Shown: in pieces, positions 43,976 to 52,202 of the stretch
Layout of the letters: every line of letters starts with the position of its first letter
Numbering within the stretch: the first letter of the stretch is position 1
From: Methanobacterium sp.
Lineage (GTDB): Archaea > Methanobacteriota > Methanobacteria > Methanobacteriales > Methanobacteriaceae
Assembly: GCF_038562635.1 (NCBI RefSeq)
Contig: NZ_JBCFBO010000001.1
Location: 633,769 to 697,768, forward strand
Direction: 5' to 3'
Length of the DNA stretch: 64,000 nt
Translations under genes and position numbers: made by a program
The notes under the pieces: model-generated
The model's database searches: none
Told to the model about the DNA's origin: nothing
What the model saw: only the letters and a program-made list of their open reading frames with translations

Positions 43976-45427
43976 ATGAACAGAAACATTTTCCGTAAAA
44001 AACCAATAAATGACCTAATTAACACAGATAACTCAACTAAATCATTAAAAAGATCTATAGGCCCATTAAGCTTAATTATTATGGGATTAGGTTGTATAAT
44101 AGGTGCAGGTATCTTTATAATTACAGGTATTGCCTCAGCTAACTATTCTGGACCTGCACTGGTCTTATCATTTATTATTTCAGCAGTTGCATGTATTTTC
44201 ACCGCATTATGCTATGCTGAATTTGCTTCCATGATTCCTATTTCAGGGAGCGTTTACACCTATACTTATGTTGCTATGGGGGAAGTATGGGCCTGGATGA
44301 TCGGCTGGGTCTTAATATTTGAATATCTTATATCTGCTTCTGCAGTTGCAGTAGGCTGGTCTTCATACATCGTAGGCTTGCTAAACTCAACAGGATTCAA
44401 CCTGCCCCAAATAATTACCAGCCCACCATGTACTGGATTAATTAATTTACCTGCATTCTTAATTATTGCACTTTTAACTGGAATACTGGTTTTAGGAGTC
44501 AAAGAAAGTACTCGCTTTAATGCAGTAATTGTTTTAATCAATATTTTCATTATACTGCTTTTTATCATAATTGGTGCTAATTTCATAAATCCTGCAAATT
44601 ATCAACCTTTCATGCCTTATGGATGGACAGGAGTGCTTCAAGGAGCAGCAATGGTCTTTTTTGCATATATTGGTTTTGATGCCGTTTCCACTGCTGCAGA
44701 AGAAACAAAAAATCCCCAAAAAACACTGCCTATTGGAATTATAGGTTCTTTAATCATCAGTTCAATTCTTTATATTGCTGTTGCAGCAGTTTTAAACGGC
44801 ATGGTTCCTTACAGCTTATTAAACAATGCCGCACCAGTTACATTCGCACTTGAAAAAGTAGGGGCTAACTGGGCTGCTTCAATAGTATCATTTGGAGCAT
44901 TATTTGGGCTTACATCAGTACTGCTCACCAGCCTATTTGGACAAACAAGGATATTTTATTCTATGTCGAGAGATGGACTTTTGCCAGGTGTTTTTTCAAA
45001 GATTCACCATGATTTCCGCTCCCCAGTACTGAGCACTATAATTGTAGGGGCAGTAGCTTCAATTATCGCCGCCTTTTTACCGTTGAGCGTGATAATTGAG
45101 CTAGTTAATATTGGAACACTTTCAGCGTTTATTTTCCTTGCTTTATCCATAATCATTCTTAGAAAACAGCAGCCAGATATTGAGAGGAAATTCAAATGCC
45201 CTCTAGTTCCAGTAATTCCAGTTCTTTCCATAATATTCTGTGTGTTTCTTATTTTCCAGCTTTCAAGCACAACACTTGAAAGATTTGCGGTGAGTCTGGT
45301 CATTGGCTTAGCTGTATATTTTGCTTATGGATCTCGCAAAAGCAAATTAAGAGATAAAAAACCCGTTGAAACCAAAGATGAATCTTATTATGAACTTAAA
45401 GGTTACAGATTTTACAACAGTAAATGA
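43976..45427 (+). CDS. APC-family amino-acid permease (2)
   Basis: 483 residues, 12 membrane helices. It shares long stretches with permease 1: IIMGLGCIIGAGIFIITG, FTALCYAEFASMIP, GWTGVLQGAAMVFFAYIGFDAVSTAAEETKNPQK, RKQQPDIERKFKCPLVPVIP. It has a longer hydrophilic C-terminus. It begins 17 bp after permease 1, so the genes are co-transcribed. Divergence in helices 2-4 suggests a different substrate preference. Confidence 0.9.
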   Translation: MNRNIFRKKPINDLINTDNSTKSLKRSIGPLSLIIMGLGCIIGAGIFIITGIASANYSGPALVLSFIISAVACIFTALCYAEFASMIPISGSVYTYTYVAMGEVWAWMIGWVLIFEYLISASAVAVGWSSYIVGLLNSTGFNLPQIITSPPCTGLINLPAFLIIALLTGILVLGVKESTRFNAVIVLINIFIILLFIIIGANFINPANYQPFMPYGWTGVLQGAAMVFFAYIGFDAVSTAAEETKNPQKTLPIGIIGSLIISSILYIAVAAVLNGMVPYSLLNNAAPVTFALEKVGANWAASIVSFGALFGLTSVLLTSLFGQTRIFYSMSRDGLLPGVFSKIHHDFRSPVLSTIIVGAVASIIAAFLPLSVIIELVNIGTLSAFIFLALSIIILRKQQPDIERKFKCPLVPVIPVLSIIFCVFLIFQLSSTTLERFAVSLVIGLAVYFAYGSRKSKLRDKKPVETKDESYYELKGYRFYNSK

Positions 45428-45432
45428 GGAGG
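45426..45432 (+). promoter_or_regulatory. Shine-Dalgarno site that fixes the POT start
   Basis: GAGGAGG partly overlaps the stop of permease 2; 7 nt later (CTAAACT) is ATT 45440, in frame with the conserved NKHPKGLYSLFFTEMWERFSYYG. Confidence 0.7.
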
Positions 45433-45439
45433 CTAAACT

Positions 45440-46855
45440 ATTCTAAACAAACATCCTAAAGGACTTTATTCTCTATTTTTTACAGAAATGTGGGAGCGGT
45501 TCAGTTACTACGGTATGAGATCCATCCTTATACTTTACATGGTCAACGCTCTTCTTTACAATACTACATTTGCATCAACTATTTACGGATATTACACAGG
45601 ATTAGTATATTTGACACCTCTTATTGGAGGATATGTGGCTGATAGATACTGGGGAAACCGTAAATCCACAATTACAGGAGGCATATTGATGGCACTGGGC
45701 CAATTTTCCCTTGCAGTAAGCAGCTATCTTTATGTGCCATCTATATCTCAGGGAGCCACATATTCCTCTTTTATTTTTAATAATCAAGGAATATCCTTTT
45801 TAATTGGTTTATCACTACTTGTAATAGGTAATGGATTTTTTAAACCTAACATATCCTCAATGGTGGGCTTCCTATATCCTAAAAATGATAACAGGAAAGA
45901 TTCAGCATTTACTATTTTTTACATGGGTATCAACCTCGGAGCCCTCCTTTCCCCATTAATTGTAGGAGGGTTAGGAGATACAGGAAACCCTGCAGATTAC
46001 ATGTACGGTTTTTTAGCTGCAGGTGTAGGGATGATTATTGGCTTAATTATTTTCATATGGAGTAAAAATAAATACCTGGTAACTCCTGAAGGTAAAAGTG
46101 TTGGTTCTGTACCTTCCCATGACATAAAATGCCAAGAAAATTCCATTAAAAAGTTAACAAAAATAGAAAAAGATAGAACAGCAGTTATTGCTATTTTATC
46201 ATTTTTTTCCATTTTCTTTTTCATTGCCTTTGAACAGTCAGGAGTATCACTTACCCTTTTAGCTGAACAACACGTGGACAAGGTAATTCCATTTTTAGGC
46301 AATATGCATTATTCTGCAAGCTGGTTTCAAACCATAAATCCGCTGGCGATACTGATACTGGCCCCAATATTTGCTGCATTATGGCCAGTGCTTAGAAAAA
46401 AAGGACATGAACCTCCAGTACCGCTGAAAATGGCAATAGGATTGATTATATTAGCCATAGGATTCACAGCCATTTTGCCCGCAGCCCAGATGCTCGACAC
46501 TGGAACTCAAAATATAAGTCCGTTATGGCTTGTACTGGCTTATGTAATATTTACAGTGGGAGAGCTATGTTTATCTCCAATTGGATTATCCATGGTATCT
46601 AAATTAGCCCCACTTAAATTTACCTGTCTTCTTATGGCCACATGGTTTTTAGCAAGTTCAATTGGGGGTGTAATGGCAGGTTACATGGGCAGTTTATATC
46701 CATCCCCAACCAGGACTATGACAACTTTGTTAGGTACGCCCATTGATGGGTTTACATCATTTTTCATGATCTTCGTTGTTATATCTGCTGCTGCAGGTAT
46801 AATTTTAATAATTACCAGCAAAAAGCTTTCAAAAATGATGCATGGGATTCAGTGA
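45440..46855 (+). CDS. POT/PTR-family proton-coupled peptide transporter
   Basis: About 471 residues, 12-14 helices. The family N-terminus HPKGLYSLFFTEMWERFSYYGMRSI lies before the first ATG (45488), so that ATG cannot be the start. PTR2 motifs follow: YTGLVYLTPLIGGYVADRYWGNR and FTIFYMGINLGALLSPLIVG. The frame is closed by TAA at 45434-45436; the only codon at a proper distance from GAGGAGG is ATT 45440. Imports di- and tripeptides. It is last in the protease-permease cluster. Confidence 0.92.
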   Translation: MLNKHPKGLYSLFFTEMWERFSYYGMRSILILYMVNALLYNTTFASTIYGYYTGLVYLTPLIGGYVADRYWGNRKSTITGGILMALGQFSLAVSSYLYVPSISQGATYSSFIFNNQGISFLIGLSLLVIGNGFFKPNISSMVGFLYPKNDNRKDSAFTIFYMGINLGALLSPLIVGGLGDTGNPADYMYGFLAAGVGMIIGLIIFIWSKNKYLVTPEGKSVGSVPSHDIKCQENSIKKLTKIEKDRTAVIAILSFFSIFFFIAFEQSGVSLTLLAEQHVDKVIPFLGNMHYSASWFQTINPLAILILAPIFAALWPVLRKKGHEPPVPLKMAIGLIILAIGFTAILPAAQMLDTGTQNISPLWLVLAYVIFTVGELCLSPIGLSMVSKLAPLKFTCLLMATWFLASSIGGVMAGYMGSLYPSPTRTMTTLLGTPIDGFTSFFMIFVVISAAAGIILIITSKKLSKMMHGIQ

Positions 46856-46905
46856 CTTCACTGCATCCTTAATTTCAATTAGATCTTTTTCATTTGATCG
46901 AAAAG

Positions 46906-46929
46906 TTTAAATAGTTAAAATGTTACATT
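46906..46929 (+). promoter_or_regulatory. Promoter with AATGTTACATT operator
   Basis: CGAAAAG then TTTAAATA (46906-46913) and AATGTTACATT (46919-46929), the perfect palindrome, 13 nt from the TATA start. It precedes the small membrane protein gene at 47064 by ~130 nt; no CCTCC hairpin follows here. Confidence 0.7.
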
Positions 46930-47063
46930 ATACATTAAAGAGTAAACATTGGAATAAAATATCTAGTTGTAAATGTGGTAATATGTCATTAAAAACATTT
47001 TTAAAGTCATTCTGGATATTAATAGCGTACAAAATTAGGTAAATATAAAACAGGTGTTTTTCT

Positions 47064-47213
47064 GTGAATCAAACCCCAACAAAAACAAGTTCATCAGTAG
47101 CTTTTTTAGGTGAAACAAAAAAGAACATGCTTAAGGCAGCTGTTTTATTTATAGCAGTAATATATGTCTATTACTGTGCCATATATTCTATATACTGGTA
47201 TTTAATAAAATAA
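47064..47213 (+). CDS. 49-residue single-pass membrane protein
   Basis: GTG 47064 to TAA 47211-47213. SD GGTG at 47053-47056 lies 7 nt before the GTG. The N-terminus is Thr/Ser/Lys-rich (NQTPTKTSSSVAFLGETKK), followed by one membrane helix (LKAAVLFIAVIYVYYCAIY). It is the only coding unit behind the operator promoter at 46906-46929. Its function is unknown; small membrane proteins often tune a transporter, and a POT gene ends 200 bp upstream. Confidence 0.7.
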   Translation: MNQTPTKTSSSVAFLGETKKNMLKAAVLFIAVIYVYYCAIYSIYWYLIK

Positions 47214-47263
47214 GACTATTATTTTAAAGATATAAAAAAAATCAAGATAAAAATAAATGTAAT

Positions 47264-47935
47264 TTATTTAGAAAACTCTAAACAAAGCTCGTCTCCCCTA
47301 GGATATACAACAACCTTATTTTCTTCTGAAATTGCATATTTCTGGGCAATATCAGTTAATAACTTATAAAAAGCAGCGTATGCAGCTTTATTATTTCTAT
47401 CAGTGGATATATAAATATTTTTAAGCCCAATATCTATATTAAAAGGTCCAGTAAGTGATTCGCCTTCCAGTACACCTTCTTTAAATGAACCTTCATTTTC
47501 ATCAAGGAAACGTGTAACATCGCGGTATATATCCTCAAAGTCCATTACTTTATCTTTTTGAACGCTGTGTTTATAAACAGCCATTTTAATATTGGCCTTT
47601 AATTCGCTGTCCTTATACGGTTTAAGTATATATCCATAGGGACATGTTTTTTCAGCCCTCGCAAGCATTTCATCATCTGCATATGCTGTAAGATAAATGA
47701 TAGGGACATCATAGAGGTTGACAATGAACTCAGCAGTTTCTATCCCATCCATTGCCCCTTTAAGTACTATGTCCATTAAAACAAGATCGGGTTGTACCTT
47801 TTTGACGCTTTCAATTGCTTCTGCACCAGATGAGGCTAAATCTGTTACTGAGTATCCTAAATTTTCTAATTTCTTTTTTAATCCCATGGCCAGGATTTTT
47901 TCATCTTCAACTATCAATATTTTAGTTTCTGGCAT
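47264..47935 (-). CDS. Response regulator with REC and unknown output domain
   Basis: 223 residues. N-terminal REC domain (ILIVEDEKILAMGLKKKLENLGY, LVLMDIVLKGAMDGIETAEFI with the phosphoacceptor Asp, IYLTAYADDEML, YGYILKPYKDSELKA) then a ~95-residue C-terminal domain with FNIDIGLKNIYIS and VVYPRGDELCLEF. That domain exists alone in the next gene (47948-48283). No DNA-binding motif is seen. It is 12 bp after the 111-residue gene, in a leftward operon with another regulator and a kinase. Confidence 0.9.
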   Translation of the reverse strand: MPETKILIVEDEKILAMGLKKKLENLGYSVTDLASSGAEAIESVKKVQPDLVLMDIVLKGAMDGIETAEFIVNLYDVPIIYLTAYADDEMLARAEKTCPYGYILKPYKDSELKANIKMAVYKHSVQKDKVMDFEDIYRDVTRFLDENEGSFKEGVLEGESLTGPFNIDIGLKNIYISTDRNNKAAYAAFYKLLTDIAQKYAISEENKVVVYPRGDELCLEFSK

Positions 47936-47947
47936 TTTTACACCTTT

Positions 47948-48283
47948 TTACACGCCTCTTTTAGGTGTTATAAGCTCAAGGCAGATCTGTTCACCTTTAG
48001 GGTAAATAGTTGCAGTACCACCATATGCCTGGATAAACTTTTCAATAACTTTAGTTAAAACGCTGTAAACATTTTCGCTTTCTTGGGCGCACAAATAAGT
48101 TTTTTTAATCCCAACATCCAGACTAAATTCACCTAATTCTTCCATTACCCTGGATCCAATTATTGAATCTTTAATGTACTGTTCTTTTTCCTTTAAAAAC
48201 TTGTTTACTTCATTAAAAATGTCTTCATCAACGGTTCTAGAGCTTAAATCTTCTGAAGTATTTTTTGTTTCATTTTCTGCCAT
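47948..48283 (-). CDS. Stand-alone copy of the response-regulator output domain
   Basis: 111 residues homologous to the C-terminal domain of the neighbouring regulator (47264-47935): FL.E.E..IKDSIIG, GEFSLDVGIKKTYLC vs GPFNIDIGLKNIYIS, TIYPKGEQICLEL vs VVYPRGDELCLEF. It has no REC part. The two genes are separated by 12 bp. A dominant partner, decoy or dimerisation partner for the regulator is the natural hypothesis. SD GGGATCAC precedes the ATG. Confidence 0.75.
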   Translation of the reverse strand: MAENETKNTSEDLSSRTVDEDIFNEVNKFLKEKEQYIKDSIIGSRVMEELGEFSLDVGIKKTYLCAQESENVYSVLTKVIEKFIQAYGGTATIYPKGEQICLELITPKRGV

Positions 48284-48295
48284 GTGATCCCCTTC

Positions 48296-48475
48296 TTAAT
48301 CAAAAATTTCCTTTTCGTCAACATTTAATTCTTCTATTTTTTGTTTACACCATTGATATAGCGCTTCTTCAGCTCCCCTCGACATTTTACCCTGCTTTTC
48401 TCCATAAGAAATTCTTGCCATTCTTCTAAACGCGATTTCTAACTCATCAGATATACATATAGTGATGCATCCCAT
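48296..48475 (-). CDS. Small ribbon-helix-helix-like protein
   Basis: About 59 residues from ATG 48475 (AGGA SD). An open frame continues upstream to 48511, but the SD supports 48475. CITICISDELEIAFRRMARISYGEKQ then GAEEALYQWCKQKIEEL looks like a one-strand, two-helix ribbon-helix-helix DNA-binding domain. It lies 12 bp before the 111-residue gene. It could be the DNA-binding component that the regulators here lack. Confidence 0.6.
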   Translation of the reverse strand: MGCITICISDELEIAFRRMARISYGEKQGKMSRGAEEALYQWCKQKIEELNVDEKEIFD

Positions 48476-48604
48476 GATATTCCTCTTTTTAATTTTTAAT
48501 TCCATTAACAATTAATTCATTATTATATCCTTTATATTTAATAAATTTCATTTAAAGATTAAAAATTCAATTATATAAAAATTTCTATCTGATTTATCAG
48601 ATAT

Positions 48605-49462
48605 TTAACGAGTAGAATAAAATTTAAAAGAACACTTTGGGGAGTTGCTTGCTATGCTCGATATTCTGCAGACATTTCCTTGGATATTAATCCATTTAAA
48701 ACTGCAGTTAACCATTGCATTGCAGTTAATGCAAAACACCTTATTTTTAACTGAATATTCACTCCATGAACAGTTGAAAAATTCTAAATACCAAGAATCA
48801 TTTTCTGATCTTATTTTATTTTTAACACCAAAACTTGTAAAGAGATTGGATATCCATGAAAGGTAAGCTTCGAATAATAGAACGGTATCATCATCAGATA
48901 TATCTAAATCCTTGTTTTTTAACTCCTTCTCAAACTCGGGTTTCATTTCTTCAAAGCTTTTTTCAAATGTTTTAAGAAGTGTGTTCTTGATGTCCATTTC
49001 ACAGTACTTAGATTCATTCATACCTTGAATCATAAACTGATAATAATCATCCATAATTCTATTTTTAATCAATTTTTTCCTTTCAGTTTCTGCTTTATGT
49101 TTGTAAATGGCCATTTTAATGTTGGCTTTTAATTCGTTTAAATTGAAAGGTTTCAATAAATATCCGTAAGGTTCTGTTATCATGGCGCGTTCCAGAATTT
49201 CCTCATCTGCATATGCTGTAATATAGATAACTGGAATGTTGTAAAGGTTTATAATTTGCTGAGCAGCTTCAATACCATCCATAGGTCCTTTTAAAATTAT
49301 ATCCATTAAAACTAAATTAGGATTAGTTTTTTTAGCATTTTCAATTGCTTCCTTTCCTGAAGAAGCAATTCCAGTTACTGCATACCCTGCACTTTCCAGT
49401 TTACGCTTCATTCCAATAGCCAGAATTCTCTCATCTTCCACAATTAATACCTTAGCTTCCAT
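48605..49462 (-). CDS. Response regulator with REC and cysteine-rich output domain
   Basis: 285 residues. REC domain (VLIVEDERILAIGMKRKLESAGYAV, LVLMDIILKGPMDGIEAAQ with phosphoacceptor Asp, VIYITAYADEEIL, YGYLLKPF) followed by helices and a C-terminal Cys-rich part (SWYLEFFNCSW, FCINCNAMVNCSFKWI). This resembles what is called methanogen output domain 1, associated with REC proteins; I give that as a tentative name. It lies 49 bp after the kinase at 49512, its likely partner. Confidence 0.85.
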   Translation of the reverse strand: MEAKVLIVEDERILAIGMKRKLESAGYAVTGIASSGKEAIENAKKTNPNLVLMDIILKGPMDGIEAAQQIINLYNIPVIYITAYADEEILERAMITEPYGYLLKPFNLNELKANIKMAIYKHKAETERKKLIKNRIMDDYYQFMIQGMNESKYCEMDIKNTLLKTFEKSFEEMKPEFEKELKNKDLDISDDDTVLLFEAYLSWISNLFTSFGVKNKIRSENDSWYLEFFNCSWSEYSVKNKVFCINCNAMVNCSFKWINIQGNVCRISSIASNSPKCSFKFYSTR

Positions 49463-49511
49463 TTTATCCCTTAAGTTAATTTATCCGATTAGTCAACACT
49501 GAGTTTAATTA

Positions 49512-51935
49512 CTATATCCTTCTTTTATACTCCGGTTCTTTAAATACGATTACAAATTCAGTTCCATCACCTATATTAAGTTCTATATCCCCTTCAAGCT
49601 GTTTTACCAGTTCATTTACTAATTGAAGTCCCAATGAACTGGTATTTCTAAAGTCAATATTTTCAGGGAACCCCACACCATCATCGCTAACAATAAGTTT
49701 AAACTTATTAGAATCCATTTTTTCAAGCTTAACTAAAACAGTGCCTTCATCTCTATTTTTAAACGCGTATTTTAAACTGTTTGAAATAATTTCATTGACT
49801 ATTAAACCCAGAGGTTGTACTGTTTCAATACTGAATAAGAAGTTACCTGTGTCAATTACAGATTTAATATTTCTTGAATCGGAATCATATGAATACATAA
49901 GATCATTTATTAAGCTCTTTATGTAACTTGTAAAATCAATATTGGAAATATCCCTTGATTGGTACATTTTTTCATGAATTAAAGCTATAGACTGGATACG
50001 GTTTTCACTTTCCCTGTAATTTTCAAGGGTCTTTTGGTCAGTGATTTCATCAGATTGAAGTTGAAGAAGGGTTGAAATTATCTGCAGGTTGTTTTTTACC
50101 CTGTGGTGTATTTCCCGAAGCAGTACCTCTTTTTCTTTTAGAGATGCCCTTATTTTATCTTCTGATTTTTTACGTTCTGTAATATCACGGTTAGTTTCAA
50201 TAACAATATTTTTGCCGTGGGAATCTTGAATTAACTGCTGCCTGCTTTCCATGACGAGTTCTTCGCCGTTTTTAGTTGTATGAATTAATTCCCCCGTCCA
50301 CATATCATATTTATCTAATTTTTCCATAAAATCATCCAATCCTTGCGGATGCTTAGTTTTAAGCAGTTCATGGCTAATTTTACCAATCGCTTCTTCCTTA
50401 CTGTATCCATAAAGCCTTTCAGCACCCCTATTCCACGATAATATGCCCTCTTCAAAACTCCATGAAAAAATAGCTTCATATGAAATATCTAATAAAGCAG
50501 CATGCCTTTTTAAGTTTTCTTCTGCTTTTTTACGATCAGTAATATCTATAAACGATATTAAAGCCTGTTTGGTTTCAGGAATAAAACCAAATGTTGCAAA
50601 TAAATCCTTAATATTCCCATTTTTAGTTTTTAACTGGACTTCATAACTATTAAGTGTGTTTTTATCTTTAAATTCATTGAAGCTATGGTGGTTTTCGATT
50701 TTATCCAGCTGATCTTTAACCACGAAATCCATTAAATTTTTTTTATTTTCAATTTCACCCTTTAAAAACCCTGTCATTTTCTCAAATTCATCATTTACAA
50801 GATTTATGGCCATACCTTCCCCTATTATAACCATTGCAGTGCCTGTATTTTCAAATATCATCCTGTATTTTTCTTCGCTCTTTTCTAAATTAGAATTAGA
50901 TTCCTGAAGAGATCTTAACATATTATTTACAGAAGTCGATAAATCAGCTACTTCATCGTTACCTAAAACAGGTACTCTTTTAGATAAATCATTCTTTTTA
51001 CCTATTCCAGTAATGCTTTCTATTATTTGGTCCAGCCTGTACAGAACATTTTTATCAAGGTAATATGTGATAAACATGGCCGCCAGTAAACCCATTATAA
51101 TTAAAGACAGTATAAGATAGAAAATAGCGTTTTCATAATCATTGTTAATAAACCTAGGCAATTCAACTTTTAAAACAAGATCAGAGCTGCCATTAACTCC
51201 TTTTAAAAGACTGTATCCTGCAATGGAGTCATGGCTTAAATTAGTTACATAAACAGGTGTTTCATTTGATAAATGTGACATGGCATTTAAAAAATCAGAG
51301 GGTGCATCTGTATCATTAACTGGTTGAACAGAAACAAGCCCACTGTTAGAAAGACTGCTCAACATATCCTGATTTAAAAATCTTCCCATAATTAGAGTTC
51401 CGTGTGATGGGCCTTCCCCATTGCTCTTTAAAACAGGATTTGAAACAACTATCATAGGGATTCCATTAATAATTATAATCCCAGATAAACTTTTATTATT
51501 GTTTGTATTCAACATTAAGCCACTATTTTTTAGACTTTGAGTCATATTAGAATATATTTGTATCTCTTTCTGGCTTGTTCTATTATATGCTTCTGCATAA
51601 ACTATTTTACCGTCATTATTTGCAAATAATATAAAATCAATATTCAATTTTAAAAACGCATCATTAACAAGTGTTTTATTTAAAAAGTTAGGATTATAGC
51701 CATTAACATAGTAATAAGCATCATCCCAGCTTGACCAATCATTTGCACTGTTATTTAACGATTCTAAACTATTATTTAATGAATTAAGAGTGTTATTCAG
51801 TACCAGCTTGGTATAACTATTTTCACTTTCAGAGGAACTGCCTACAAATATCAGCTCTGAAATTATAAAGAAACTAACAGTTAAAGATAGGATTATAACT
51901 GCCATGAGTATCAGAGTCTTTCCACGTAATTTCAT
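49512..51935 (-). CDS. Sensor histidine kinase (CHASE4-HAMP-PAS-PAS-HisKA_2-HATPase)
   Basis: 807 residues. Membrane helix 1 (residues ~8-30), an extracellular CHASE4-like sensor (SWDDAYYYVNGYNPNFLNKTLVNDAFLKL motif, ~30-270), membrane helix 2 (~275-298), HAMP (~299-350), two PAS domains (~360-475 and ~490-600, with Y-S-K-E-E-A-I-G type), then IHHRVKNNLQIISTLLQLQS (HisKA_2 phosphoacceptor His) and a HATPase with NEIISNSLKYAF and DDGVGFPENIDF. The partner is most likely the regulator at 48605. The signal sensed is unknown. Confidence 0.93.
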   Translation of the reverse strand: MKLRGKTLILMAVIILSLTVSFFIISELIFVGSSSESENSYTKLVLNNTLNSLNNSLESLNNSANDWSSWDDAYYYVNGYNPNFLNKTLVNDAFLKLNIDFILFANNDGKIVYAEAYNRTSQKEIQIYSNMTQSLKNSGLMLNTNNNKSLSGIIIINGIPMIVVSNPVLKSNGEGPSHGTLIMGRFLNQDMLSSLSNSGLVSVQPVNDTDAPSDFLNAMSHLSNETPVYVTNLSHDSIAGYSLLKGVNGSSDLVLKVELPRFINNDYENAIFYLILSLIIMGLLAAMFITYYLDKNVLYRLDQIIESITGIGKKNDLSKRVPVLGNDEVADLSTSVNNMLRSLQESNSNLEKSEEKYRMIFENTGTAMVIIGEGMAINLVNDEFEKMTGFLKGEIENKKNLMDFVVKDQLDKIENHHSFNEFKDKNTLNSYEVQLKTKNGNIKDLFATFGFIPETKQALISFIDITDRKKAEENLKRHAALLDISYEAIFSWSFEEGILSWNRGAERLYGYSKEEAIGKISHELLKTKHPQGLDDFMEKLDKYDMWTGELIHTTKNGEELVMESRQQLIQDSHGKNIVIETNRDITERKKSEDKIRASLKEKEVLLREIHHRVKNNLQIISTLLQLQSDEITDQKTLENYRESENRIQSIALIHEKMYQSRDISNIDFTSYIKSLINDLMYSYDSDSRNIKSVIDTGNFLFSIETVQPLGLIVNEIISNSLKYAFKNRDEGTVLVKLEKMDSNKFKLIVSDDGVGFPENIDFRNTSSLGLQLVNELVKQLEGDIELNIGDGTEFVIVFKEPEYKRRI

Positions 51936-52077
51936 TTAAGCACTGCCTTTTTTCTATGAAATAATAAATCCTAACTTTTATTTTTAATTTAGTTTTCTCT
52001 TTTAAATTCATTTACATTAGATCTTGAGATTAATTTTTTATATAGAAAACTTTAAATATACTAACGTTTAACTTTTA

Positions 52078-52175
52078 ATTGTACCATAAATTAGTTGATC
52101 CTATTGGTTTGATATGGGGATGTGATATTTTATTCACCTTCATTTGATCCACCTTTTACCCCATATCAACTAAAG
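52078..52175 (+). ncRNA. Candidate hairpin RNA with CCACCT loop
   Basis: Promoter GAAAACTTTAAATATA (52045-52060) resembles those of hairpin RNAs 1-3, with a diverged operator. Stem TTGATATGGGG (52109-52119) with CCCCATATCAA (52159-52169), 11 bp; loop with CACCTTC and ATCCACCTTTT. An alternative stem TTAGTTGAT (52091-52099) with ATCAACTAA (52165-52173) competes for the same 3' arm. It lies between a kinase and a flippase gene, both on the minus strand. Confidence 0.5.
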
Positions 52176-52202
52176 GCCGATTATTATATAATTTTTAAAC
52201 AA

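Noticed and set aside
45488..45490. ATG 45488 as the POT start
   Set aside because: It would remove the conserved HPKGLYSLFFTE; no SD precedes it.
48605..49462. Frameshift in the second response regulator because of its odd Cys-rich end
   Set aside because: The Cys/aromatic pattern fits a known kind of methanogen output domain, and the frame is continuous.
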